Assembly (NCBI RefSeq): GCF_013240295.1
Contig: NZ_JABETK010000001.1
Location: 744,001-808,000 of the forward strand
Length of the DNA stretch: 64,000 nucleotides
Direction of reading: 5' to 3'
DNA from: Neoaquamicrobium sediminum
GTDB lineage: Bacteria; Pseudomonadota; Alphaproteobacteria; Rhizobiales; Rhizobiaceae
The position numbers and the translations under genes were made by a program. Below, piece by piece: positions 46,281-55,417 of this stretch (position 1 is the stretch's first letter; every line of letters begins with the position of its first letter). The notes beneath the pieces are model-generated. The model was not told the DNA's origin, searched no databases, and saw nothing but the letters and a program-made list of their open reading frames with translations.

Positions 46281-47609
46281 ATGACGGGCAGCAGAAACGA
46301 GCATCCGGCGCTGGCCAAGTCGCTTGGTGTCGTAAGGCTGTCGCTCTATGGCGTCGGTACGATCATCGGCGCGGGGATCTATTCTGTCATTGCGCCCGCA
46401 GCCGGCGCCGCGGGCGACGGCATATGGCTGAGTTTCCTGCTCGCCGCAGTGATATCAGCATTTTCGGGCCTGTCCTACGCTGAAATCGCCTCGGCGCTTC
46501 CAGGTGCTGGTGCGGAACACAACTTCCTGCGTAAGACGTTTCCATCGTTTCCGGCTCTGGCGTTCATGATCGGGCTGTTCATCGCCGTTCATGGCGCCGC
46601 CACCCTGGCAACGGTGGCACTCACTTTCGGTAATTACGCGCAGACACTCCTTCCGTTTGCGCCCGTCGTCGTTGCCATTGCGCTCATGGGCGTCGCCACG
46701 CTGATCAATATTGCCGGGATCGGCAAGGCGGCTTTCGTCAGCGCGGCCCTGACCGTGCTCCAGGTCTCCTGTCTCGTGGGCTTTGCATTGTTCGCCATAC
46801 CATCCGGCAGCAGTAGCTTGCAGGACATCGCGGTCTGGCCCGACAATCCCGCCGGCATCCTTCAGGGTGCTGCTATCCTGTTCTTCATATATTCCGGCTA
46901 CGAGCACATGGCCTCCCTCTCTGAAGAGGCCAAGCGTCCCGACCGCGATTTGTGGCGCGCCTTCATGATCGCGCTGGGCATCACCACTGTGGTCTACATG
47001 GCCGTGATTTTCGGCGTCCTGAGCCTGATGAGTGCTGACAGTCTTGCAGGTTCTCAATCTCCGCTCGCCGACGCGGCCGAGCAACTGGGCGGATCTTTCG
47101 GCATGATCATCATCGCTGCTGCCCTCATCGCTACCGCGAACGCTGTCGTCAGTTCCTCGCTGTCGGGGAGCAGGCTCCTTTTCGGCATGGCCCGCGACGG
47201 CGATCTTCCGAGTTCATTATCCAGAACCTTGCGCTTCAGTCGAAGCCCGTGGATCGCCGCGCTTATCTATCTCGTGATCGCCTGCGCCTTCGTGGCCGTC
47301 GGGGAAATCGCGTTTGTCGCAAGCCTGTCCTCGCTGGGAGTGACACTTGTCTTCGCCGCGATCAATACGGCCGTGATCGTCCTGAGGTTTACACAGCCCG
47401 ACCTCGAGCGGCCTTTCCGGCTGCCATCGATCGCAAACGTGCCGCCGACTGCGGTCCTGGGAGTGGTGACCTCACTCTTGCTGGCCACTCAATACGAGTG
47501 GGCCGTCTATCTGACATTCGCCGGCGTGTTCGTACTTGGCGCGGTGCCATACGTGTTTATCCGACGGCGGGCAGGCGCGACAACGCGGGCGAGTGGCGGT
47601 GAACGCTAG
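46281..47609 (+). CDS. APC-superfamily amino-acid/polyamine permease
   Basis: A 442-residue protein with about twelve hydrophobic segments. The TM1 signature SLYGVGTIIGAGIYSVIAP and TM2-3 region LSYAEIASALPGAGAEHNFL are typical of the APC family; FIYSGYEHMASLSEEAKRPD resembles the YfnA/CAT group. Substrate cannot be told from sequence. Placement under a metal-type MerR promoter suggests uptake of cysteine, glutamate or a metal-chelating amino acid, or export of a metal complex; this is inference. Confidence 0.8.
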   Translation: MTGSRNEHPALAKSLGVVRLSLYGVGTIIGAGIYSVIAPAAGAAGDGIWLSFLLAAVISAFSGLSYAEIASALPGAGAEHNFLRKTFPSFPALAFMIGLFIAVHGAATLATVALTFGNYAQTLLPFAPVVVAIALMGVATLINIAGIGKAAFVSAALTVLQVSCLVGFALFAIPSGSSSLQDIAVWPDNPAGILQGAAILFFIYSGYEHMASLSEEAKRPDRDLWRAFMIALGITTVVYMAVIFGVLSLMSADSLAGSQSPLADAAEQLGGSFGMIIIAAALIATANAVVSSSLSGSRLLFGMARDGDLPSSLSRTLRFSRSPWIAALIYLVIACAFVAVGEIAFVASLSSLGVTLVFAAINTAVIVLRFTQPDLERPFRLPSIANVPPTAVLGVVTSLLLATQYEWAVYLTFAGVFVLGAVPYVFIRRRAGATTRASGGER

Positions 47610-47653
47610 AGCGCCGGGGCCGGTTCCGGGAACTTGGCAACGTGGTCGGGCTC

Positions 47654-47684
47654 TTGCACCTCATCCTGCTAGAGGTTGCAAAAT
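47654..47684 (+). promoter_or_regulatory. MerR-type promoter/operator of ccmF
   Basis: -35 TTGCAC, 19-bp spacer CTCATCCTGCTAGAGGTTG, -10 CAAAAT. The 185-bp leader to ccmF contains only a 31-codon open frame (47683) without a family match. Confidence 0.75.
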
Positions 47685-47868
47685 GGGCTTGATCGGGGCG
47701 GCGGCATCGGTTTGCTGCGCCAGTCCCGGGCATTTTTTCTTGATCGGAGAAGGGAGTCGGCTTTCGCGTTCCCGGTGATCATACGTACGGTTAGCCCCGT
47801 CGCGGCGAGACGGCTTGCGCGCGCAATCTCCAACCGTATCGCCCTCAGAGGCTGCTCGGGACATCGCC

Positions 47869-49860
47869 ATGATTGTTGAGTTGGGACATTTCGCGCTCGT
47901 GCTGGCATGTGTGCTGGCCACGGTCCAGTTCTTCCTCCCGTGGCTCGGCACGCGACTTAGCGACGATCGCCTAATGGCGGTTGCCAGGCCGGCTTCGGTG
48001 GCGGTTTTCGGCTTCGTCGCGCTGTCGTTCGCTGCACTGACTACAGCTTATGTGACTTCCGACTTCTCGGTTCAAAATGTCTGGGAGAATTCGCATTCGC
48101 TAAAGCCAATGCTTTTCAAGATCACCGGAGTTTGGGGAAACCACGAGGGCTCCATGCTGCTCTGGGTCCTGATCCTGGCCTTCTTCGGCGCACTTGTTGC
48201 CTGGTTCAGCGACAATCTTCCGGCCAGCCTGCGCACGAATGTGCTGGCTGTGCAGGGGCTGGTGGGCGCCGCCTTCCTCCTGTTCATTCTCGCCACATCG
48301 AACCCGTTCGCCCGGATCAACCCCGCGCCGATCGAGGGTCGCGACCTGAATCCGATCCTTCAGGACATCGGCCTCGCCATCCATCCGCCGTTGCTCTATC
48401 TCGGCTATGTCGGCTTCTCGGTGTGTTTCTCCTTCGCGGTGGCGGCGCTGATCGAGGGCCGGATCGATGCCGCATGGGCGCGTTGGGTACGGCCGTGGAC
48501 GCTTGTTGCCTGGTTGTTCCTGACCGGCGGTATCGCCATGGGCTCCTACTGGGCCTACTACGAGCTGGGCTGGGGCGGCTGGTGGTTCTGGGACCCGGTC
48601 GAGAACGCCTCCTTTCTGCCCTGGCTTTCGGGCACCGCGCTGCTGCATTCCGCGATCGTCATGGAGAAGCGCTCGGCGCTGAAGATCTGGACGCTGCTGC
48701 TCGCAATCCTGACCTTCTCGCTGTCGCTGCTCGGCACCTTCCTGGTGCGCTCGGGCGTCTTGACCTCCGTGCACGCCTTCGCCACCGATCCGGCGCGCGG
48801 CCTGTTCATCCTGATCATCCTCATCCTGTTCATCGGCGGCTCGCTGGCGCTGTTCGCCGCGCGCGCCTCGGCGCTGACCCAGGGCGGGCTGTTCCATCCC
48901 GTCTCTCGCGAGGGCGCGCTGGTGTTGAACAACCTGTTCCTGACCACGGCTGCCGCCACTGTGCTGATCGGCACGCTCTATCCGCTGATGGTCGAGGCCG
49001 TGACGGGCGACAAGATCTCGGTCGGCGCGCCCTTCTTCAACCTCACCTTCATTCCACTCATGATCCCGCTGCTGCTGGCCGTGCCATTCGGGCCGCTGCT
49101 CGCCTGGAAGCGCGGCGATCTCTACGCCGTCGCCCAGCGCCTGTTCGCCGCCTTCGGCACCGCACTGCTGACGGCGCTGGTGGTGTACTTCTTCGTGGAA
49201 GGCAAAGGGGCGCTCGCCGCTTTCGGCGTCGGACTTGCAGTCTGGCTGATGCTGGGTGCGCTGACTGATCTTGCGCTGAAGGCAGGCATCGGCAGCGTGG
49301 GCGCGGCAGTAGCTTGGCGGCGGTTCAAGGGGCTTCCGCGCTCGGTGTTCGGTACCGCTGCGGCGCATCTCGGGTTGGGCGTGACGGTACTTGGCATTGC
49401 CGCCGTTACCTCGCTCGAGATTGAGCGAATCGTCGTGATGCGCCCCGGCGACACGCTGCCGATAGCCGGATACACGTTGCGTTTCGACGGTATCGCGCCG
49501 CATCGCGGCGCGAACTTTACCGAGGAGCAAGGCCGCTTCGTCTATCTCGACAGCGCGGGCCGCCAGCGCGGCGAGATCGTCTCGTCCAAACGGCTTTACA
49601 CGGCCCGCCAGATGCCGACCACGGAGGCGGGCATCGCCACGCGCGGCTTCAGCCAGCTCTACGTTTCGCTGGGCGATCCCACGCCCGACGGCGGCTTGGT
49701 GGTGCGCGTGTGGTGGAAGCCGATGGTGCTGCTGCTCTGGCTCGGCGGTGTTGCGATGATGGCTGGTGGCGCAATATCGCTGTTCGATCGTCGGTTTCGG
49801 GTAGGCGCGCCGTATCGGAAAGGGACGGCACTTGTCAGATCGGACGTGCCAGCGGAATGA
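47869..49860 (+). CDS. ccmF: Cytochrome c haem lyase subunit CcmF, stand-alone
   Basis: A 663-residue inner-membrane protein with about fifteen helices, part of the System I haem-attachment machine. The WWD haem-handling domain is WGGWWFWDPVENASFLPW. Other family blocks: WGNHEGSMLLWVLILAFFG, IHPPLLYLGYVGFSV and TFLVRSGVLTSVHAFA. ATG at 47869 is chosen; an 18-codon extension is not conserved. ccmE, ccmH and ccmI, its usual neighbours, are absent, so it must join the chromosomal Ccm proteins. Together with lone cytochrome b and CcdA it points to cytochrome repair under metal stress. Confidence 0.93.
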   Translation: MIVELGHFALVLACVLATVQFFLPWLGTRLSDDRLMAVARPASVAVFGFVALSFAALTTAYVTSDFSVQNVWENSHSLKPMLFKITGVWGNHEGSMLLWVLILAFFGALVAWFSDNLPASLRTNVLAVQGLVGAAFLLFILATSNPFARINPAPIEGRDLNPILQDIGLAIHPPLLYLGYVGFSVCFSFAVAALIEGRIDAAWARWVRPWTLVAWLFLTGGIAMGSYWAYYELGWGGWWFWDPVENASFLPWLSGTALLHSAIVMEKRSALKIWTLLLAILTFSLSLLGTFLVRSGVLTSVHAFATDPARGLFILIILILFIGGSLALFAARASALTQGGLFHPVSREGALVLNNLFLTTAAATVLIGTLYPLMVEAVTGDKISVGAPFFNLTFIPLMIPLLLAVPFGPLLAWKRGDLYAVAQRLFAAFGTALLTALVVYFFVEGKGALAAFGVGLAVWLMLGALTDLALKAGIGSVGAAVAWRRFKGLPRSVFGTAAAHLGLGVTVLGIAAVTSLEIERIVVMRPGDTLPIAGYTLRFDGIAPHRGANFTEEQGRFVYLDSAGRQRGEIVSSKRLYTARQMPTTEAGIATRGFSQLYVSLGDPTPDGGLVVRVWWKPMVLLLWLGGVAMMAGGAISLFDRRFRVGAPYRKGTALVRSDVPAE

Positions 49861-50049
49861 CTCGCCACAGTCCTGTAGCGAGCCAGGCACCAAGTTTGAA
49901 AGCAACTGGCCAAGCTATCCAACCTGAAAGTGGCTCGCAGCGCATCTTCGATAACGCCTCTCCAGCAGTCCCGTCAAGGCTGTGGGAATCGGGCCGCCGA
50001 ACCGCCGGAGTGAGTCCTTTACTTTCTGCGTCAACATAACTTTGAAGCC

Positions 50050-50080
50050 TTGAACCTAAAGGGGCCTGAGGTTTTATCTC
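50050..50080 (+). promoter_or_regulatory. Degenerate MerR-type promoter ahead of the LysR gene
   Basis: -35 TTGAAC, 19-bp spacer CTAAAGGGGCCTGAGGTTT, -10 TATCTC. The -35 box, exact spacing and right half-site (GAGG) match the other eleven, but the left half-site has lost CTCTAG. It lies 70 bp upstream of the GTG at 50150. Nothing else was recognised in 49861-50049. Confidence 0.5.
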
Positions 50081-50149
50081 TACAAATCACCTTCCGCACT
50101 GAGCACGCTTTCGCAAGACTAGCTCCCATCAGACCTTGGAGGAAAATCG

Positions 50150-51040
50150 GTGGAAGTGCGCCACCTTCGCTACATTGTCGCAAGCGCCCGCAATGGCAGC
50201 TTCAGCGCGGCCGCGCAAGAACTCAACGTCCAACAGCCCATAGTCAGCAAGAGGATCAAGGAACTTGAGCAAGGACTTGGCGGTGTCGCGCTGTTCGACC
50301 GCTCCACGGCTGGCGCGCGGCTGACCCCGGCCGGCGAGGAGTTCATCGTCGCGGCGCGCCGCATTCTCGAAGACGTCGAGCGGCTGCGGGAACGAATGAA
50401 AGCGAGCGCGGCCGGCAAAGCCGGTCGCGTCGTCGTGGGGTTCTATAAGTCGCTTTCCACCGGAGGCTTCCGCGCCGCGCTCCGCGACTTCCGTCGCCAG
50501 CACCCCGAGATCGAGGTCGAGCTGGTCGAGTCGCCTTTCGTCGAGCTTTCGGCCGCCGTGCTTTCGGGCGCGATCGACACCGCCATCATCCTCGGCGATG
50601 CCGGCAAGTGCGAAGCGATGGAGTCCGTGGCGCTGTGGTCGGATCAGCTAGTTGTCGCCCTGCCGGAAGACCATCCGTTGGCCGAGAAGCCGGTGATCTA
50701 CTGGCCGGAGCTGAAGCGCGAGCGCTTCATCATCACGCACCACGACCCCGGCCCGGACATCCGTGTCGTGCTGCTTCGCCACCTTGCCGCGCCCTCCGAC
50801 CACCCCGAGATCGTGACCCGGCGTCTCAGCCGCGAAAGCCTCCTCAGCGAAGTCGCGGACGGCCAAGGCATCGCCTTGCAATGCGAATCCGCTGTCGGCC
50901 TATCCTGCCTCGGCGTCGTCTTCCGGCCGCTGCACGACGGCAACGGCGCGACCCGCCTTGGCTATATCGCCTGCTGGAAGCCAAACAACGCCAATCCGGC
51001 GCTGAAGACCTTCCTCGACACCGTAAAGCCGAGAGCGTGA
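50150..51040 (+). CDS. LysR-type transcriptional regulator upstream of trb
   Basis: A 296-residue regulator. HTH at 1-60 (HLRYIVASARNGSFSAAAQE, QQPIVSKRIKELEQGLGG), then a substrate-binding-protein-like effector domain (VVVGFYKSLSTGGFRAAL, FVELSAAVLSGAIDTAIILG). GTG at 50150 follows GGAGGAAAATCG. A LysR gene just ahead of trbB is known in Tn4371-like elements, where it is taken as a regulator of transfer. It is the first gene right of the cargo. Confidence 0.85.
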   Translation: MEVRHLRYIVASARNGSFSAAAQELNVQQPIVSKRIKELEQGLGGVALFDRSTAGARLTPAGEEFIVAARRILEDVERLRERMKASAAGKAGRVVVGFYKSLSTGGFRAALRDFRRQHPEIEVELVESPFVELSAAVLSGAIDTAIILGDAGKCEAMESVALWSDQLVVALPEDHPLAEKPVIYWPELKRERFIITHHDPGPDIRVVLLRHLAAPSDHPEIVTRRLSRESLLSEVADGQGIALQCESAVGLSCLGVVFRPLHDGNGATRLGYIACWKPNNANPALKTFLDTVKPRA

Positions 51041-51229
51041 TTCGGTCCGGAATGGCATTTCCGGTGCTCGCGAGCCCGGATTTGCCGCCGCAAGATTCAA
51101 GTATTTTTCGATGCTCTACGAGCGCCTACGAAACCGCGAATAATCTGGTTGCCCGCCCGTAATTTGTGCCTTTCTTGATTGTCCCCGTCGCCATCCGATC
51201 GTCTTGCGGATGGCCGGAAGCGGGGACGA

Positions 51230-52228
51230 ATGCCGGCACATCGTCATCAAAACGAAGGTCTATCGCGGAGCGCGCGCATGCTGCGCACGGCGCTCGGCCC
51301 GGCCATCGCCCGCTATCTCGAAGACCCTTCCGTCGTCGAGGTGATGCTGAACCCCGATGGCCGCATCTGGGTCGATCGGCTGCGCGAGGGCCTCGTCGCC
51401 ACCGGCGATGTGCTGATACCCGCCGATGGCGAGCGCATCGTCCGCCTTGTTGCGCACCATGTCGGTGCCGAGGTTCATCCCGGCAGCCCGCGCGTCTCGG
51501 CCGAGTTGCCCGAGACCGGCGAGCGGTTCGAGGGATTGCTTCCTCCCGTTGCCACCGCGCCGGCCTTCGCGATCCGCAAGCCGGCCGTCGCCGTGTTTAC
51601 GCTGGCCGACTACGTGATCGCCGGCATCATGACCGACACCCAGGCCGAGGTGCTGCGGCTCGCGGTCGAGAAGCGCAAGAACGTGCTGGTCGCCGGCGGC
51701 ACCTCGACCGGGAAGACCACGCTCACCAACGCGCTCCTGGCCGAAGTCGCGAAGACCGACGACCGCGTCGTGCTGATCGAGGATACGCGCGAGCTGCAAT
51801 GCGCCGCGCCCAATCTGGTCGCGCTGCGCACCAAGGATGGCGTGGCCTCGCTGTCCGACCTCGTGAAGTCGTCGCTGCGGCTGCGGCCTGACCGCATCCC
51901 GGTCGGCGAGGTGCGCGGCGCCGAGGCGCTCGATCTTCTCAAGGCGTGGGGCACCGGCCATCCCGGCGGAATCGGCACTATCCACGCTAACACCGCGATC
52001 GGTGCACTGCGCCGGCTCGAGCAGCTTGTGCAGGAGGCTGTCGTCACGGTCCCGCGCGCACTCATCGCCGAGACGGTCGATGTCATCGCCGTGCTCTCCG
52101 GCCGCGGCTCCGCAAGACGCCTCGCCGAAATCGCGCTGGTCGAAGGGCTCGATCCCGCGACCGGCGACTACCGCACCCTCAACGCAAGACTCGAATCCTC
52201 CAGCCCCACACAAGGAGACTCCGTATGA
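51230..52228 (+). CDS. trbB: Conjugal transfer ATPase TrbB (VirB11 type)
   Basis: A 332-residue hexameric cytoplasmic ATPase of the type IV secretion channel. N-terminal domain ([20 protein letters not shown]), Walker [16 protein letters not shown] near 155-169, Asp box [12 protein letters not shown], Walker B-type [15 protein letters not shown] and His box [17 protein letters not shown] at 51230 is chosen over an upstream TTG. First gene of the trb run; it overlaps trbC by 4 bp. Confidence 0.93.
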   Translation: MPAHRHQNEGLSRSARMLRTALGPAIARYLEDPSVVEVMLNPDGRIWVDRLREGLVATGDVLIPADGERIVRLVAHHVGAEVHPGSPRVSAELPETGERFEGLLPPVATAPAFAIRKPAVAVFTLADYVIAGIMTDTQAEVLRLAVEKRKNVLVAGGTSTGKTTLTNALLAEVAKTDDRVVLIEDTRELQCAAPNLVALRTKDGVASLSDLVKSSLRLRPDRIPVGEVRGAEALDLLKAWGTGHPGGIGTIHANTAIGALRRLEQLVQEAVVTVPRALIAETVDVIAVLSGRGSARRLAEIALVEGLDPATGDYRTLNARLESSSPTQGDSV

Positions 52229-52590
52229 CGACAAAGCCCGATACTTTTCGCAGCCTACGCAGCCGGCTGCTTTCCGGCGCATTTATGAACAGCCTCGGCA
52301 CGGCGGGTATCACCGCCGCCGGATTGCTCTACACCGCGCCCGCTTGGGCCGCCGGTTCCTCGATGCCCTGGGAGGAACCGCTTCAGCAGATCCTCGAATC
52401 CATCGAGGGGCCGGTCGCCAAGATCGTCGCCGTAATCATCATCATCGTCACCGGCCTGACCTTGGCCTTCGGCGATACGGCCGGCGGCTTCCGGCGTCTG
52501 GTGCAGATCGTGTTCGGCCTGTCGATCGCCTTCGCGGCCAGTTCCTTCTTCCTGTCCTTCTTCTCCTTCGGCGGCGGGGCGCTGGCGTGA
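52225..52590 (+). CDS. trbC: TrbC pilin precursor (VirB2-like)
   Basis: A 121-residue protein with a long signal sequence (cut near AWA-AG at about 42) and two hydrophobic helices ([40 protein letters not shown]), the layout of cyclic P-type pilins. Overlaps trbB and trbD by 4 bp and 1 bp. Confidence 0.9.
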   Translation: MTTKPDTFRSLRSRLLSGAFMNSLGTAGITAAGLLYTAPAWAAGSSMPWEEPLQQILESIEGPVAKIVAVIIIIVTGLTLAFGDTAGGFRRLVQIVFGLSIAFAASSFFLSFFSFGGGALA

Positions 52591-52868
52591 TGCCCGGATC
52601 GCTGATGGATGAGGACGTTCGCGGCTTCTTCGCGCCGGTCCATCGGGCGCTGACCGAGCCGATCCTGCTCGGCGGCGCACCACGCGCCGTCGCCATCGCC
52701 AACGGCACGCTGGCCGGCGCGGTCGGCCTCGGCCTGCGGCTCTGGCTCGCCGGCCTCGTCATCTGGGCCATCGGTCACTTCGCAGCCGTGTGGGCGGCGA
52801 AGCGCGACGCGCAGTTCGTCGACGTGGTGCGCCGGCACCTCCGCTACCCGACCCATCTCGGCCTCTAG
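52590..52868 (+). CDS. trbD: TrbD mating-pair protein (VirB3-like)
   Basis: A 92-residue protein with one broad hydrophobic region (NGTLAGAVGLGLRLWLAGLV). VHRALTEPILLGGAPR is typical of TrbD. It starts within the trbC stop (TGATG) and ends 14 bp before trbE. Confidence 0.88.
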   Translation: MPGSLMDEDVRGFFAPVHRALTEPILLGGAPRAVAIANGTLAGAVGLGLRLWLAGLVIWAIGHFAAVWAAKRDAQFVDVVRRHLRYPTHLGL

Positions 52869-52882
52869 AGGACGCTGCCGTC

Positions 52883-55415
52883 ATGATGAACCTCGCCGAA
52901 TACCGCAAGCGTTCCGCCAGCCTTGCCGACTTTCTGCCCTGGGCCGCGCTGGTCGCGCCCGGCGTCGTTCTCAACAAGGATGGCAGCTTTCAGCGTACCG
53001 CGCGTTTCCGCGGTCCCGATCTCGACAGCGCCACCCCGGCCGAGCTGGTCGGCACGACCGCGCGCCTGAACAATGCGCTGCGTCGGCTCGGCTCAGGCTG
53101 GGCGATCTTCGTCGAGGCGCAGCGCAACCCTGCCACCGACTATCCCGAGAGCCTGTTTCCCGACAGCGCATCCGCTCTGGTCGATGTGGAGCGCCGCGAG
53201 CAGTTCGAGGATAGCGGCGTCCTGTTCGAGTCGAGCTACTTCCTCACCTTCGTCTGGTTGCCGCCGGCCGAGGAAGCCTCGCGGATGGAATCCTGGCTCT
53301 ATGAGGGCCGAGAGCGCAGCGGCGTCGATCCGTGGGAGTTGCTCAAAGGCTTCATCGACCGCACCGACCGCGTGCTCAATCTGGTCGAGGGTTTTGTCCC
53401 AGAGGCCGACTGGCTCGACGACGCTGAGACGCTGACCTACCTGCATTCGACCATTTCCGTCTCGCGCCATCGCGTCCGCGTGCCGGAGACGCCGATGCAC
53501 CTCGACGCGCTGCTCGCCGACCAGCCGCTCGCCGGCGGGCTGGAGCCGCGCCTGGGCGGCTTCCATCTGCGCACCCTGACCGTGATCGGTTTCCCGACCA
53601 CGACGTTCCCGGAATCCTCGACGACCTCAACCGGCTCGCCTTCCTCTATCGCTGGTCGACGCGCGCCATCATGCTCGACAAGACCGACGCGACGCGGCTG
53701 GTCACGCGCATCCGTCGCCAATGGTTCGCCAAGCGCAAGTCGATCGCGGCGATCGTCAAGGAGGTGATGACCAACGAGGCGTCGGTGCTGATGGACACTG
53801 ACGCCGCCAACAAGGCGGCCGACGCCGATGCAGCACTTCAGGATCTCGGCTCCGATCAGGTCGGGGAGGCATATGTCACCGCCACGGTGACGGTGTGGGA
53901 CGCCGATCCGCGCATTGCCGACGAGAAGCTGCGGCTGGCCGAAAAGGTGATTCAGTCCCGGGACTTCACCTGCATCGTCGAGGGCGTCAATGCGATCGAG
54001 GCGTGGCTGGGCTCCATTCCCGGCCAGGTCTACGCCAATGTCCGCCAGCCGCCGATCTCGACGCTCAACCTCGCGCACATGATGCCGCTCTCGGCGGTCT
54101 GGGCCGGGCCGGCAACGGACGAGCATTTCGACGCACCGCCGCTGTTCTACGCCAAGACCGAAGGCGCGACCCCGTTCCGCTTCGCGCTCCATGTCGGTGA
54201 CGTCGGCCACCTGATGCTGGTCGGCCCGACCGGCGCGGGCAAGTCGGTGCTGCTGGCGCTGATGGCGCTCCAGTTCCGCCGCTATTCCGGCAGCCAGGTC
54301 TTCGTGTTCGACTTCGGCGGCAGCATCAGGGCGGCGACGCTGGCGATGGATGGTGACTGGCAAGACCTCGGCGGCTCTTTCTCCGACGACGCGGAGTCCT
54401 CCTCGGTCTCGCTCCAGCCGCTCGCCCACATCCAGCATACGCCGGAACGGGCATGGGCCGCCGACTGGCTGGTCGACATCCTCGCGCGCGAAGGCGTCGC
54501 CATCACGCCGGAGGTGAAGGAGCACATCTGGACGGCGCTGACCTCGCTCGCCTCCGCGCCGCTTGAGGAACGCACCATCACCGGCCTGACAGTGCTGCTG
54601 CAATCCACCGCGCTGAAGCAGGCGTTGCGACCATACTGCATCGGCGGCGCGCACGGCCGGCTGCTAGACGCCGAGCACGAATATCTCGGCGCGGCAGAGG
54701 TGCAGGCGTTCGAGACCGAGGGGCTGGTCGGCACCAGGGCTGCGCCCGCCGTGCTCTCCTACCTGTTCCACCGGATCGAGGCGCGTTTCGACGGACGGCC
54801 GAGCCTGCTCATCATCGACGAGGGCTGGCGCGCGCTCGACGATGGCGGCTTTGCCGACAAGATCAAGGAATGGCTGAAGACGCTCAGGAAGAAGAATGTC
54901 AGCGTCGTCTTCTCCTCGCAGTCGCTGGCCGACATCGAGGCGTCGCCCATCGCGCCGGTGCTGGTCGAGAGCTGCCCGACCCGCATCTTCCCGCCAACGA
55001 GCGGGCGATCGAGCCGCAGATCGCCGCCTTCTATCGCCAGTTCGGCCTCAATGACCGCCAGATCGAGATTCTCGCCCGCGCCACGCCGAAGCGCGACTAC
55101 TACTGCCAGTCCCGGCGCGGCAACCGCCTGTTCGAGCTTGGCCTGGGACACATCGCACTGGCGCTCTGCGCCTCGTCCGACAAGGCCGCCCACGCCCTGA
55201 TCGACGAGCTGTTGCGCGACGGATCGCGGGCCTACTTCCTCGAAGCCTGGCTTCACGCCAACGGCCTCGCCTGGGCTGCCGAACTCGTCCCCGAGCTTTC
55301 CAACGTCATCGACCGATCCGCCCCCGCCACCCCGGAACTTCCGGCGGCCCCGGAGCTGCCCGTCGCGAGCGACGATCCCGATCCCGTCCACCCGTCAGCC
55401 GAACAGGAGGTTTGA
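52883..55415 (+). CDS. trbE: Conjugal transfer ATPase TrbE (VirB4 type), two frameshifts
   Basis: The large channel ATPase of the mating-pair apparatus. The first frame (MMNLAEYRKRSASLADF onward) runs to about 53610; the second continues PGILDDLNRLAFLYRWST and holds Walker A GPTGAGKSVLL and Walker B LLIIDEGWRAL; the third, from about 54985, carries NERAIEPQIAAFYRQFGL and RGNRLFELGLG. Each join lacks one base. The repaired length is about 844 residues, normal for TrbE. trb genes on both sides are intact, so these breaks are probably sequence errors; if real, the element could not transfer by itself. Confidence 0.9.
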
Positions 55416-55417
55416 CC

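Noticed and set aside
48100..49905. A 601-codon open frame opposite ccmF
   Set aside because: Composed mainly of Arg, Gln, Glu and His with no fold; an antisense shadow of ccmF.
52883..55415. trbE as three separate genes
   Set aside because: The three frames give consecutive, non-overlapping parts of one VirB4-type ATPase; splitting would separate the Walker motifs from the rest of the fold.
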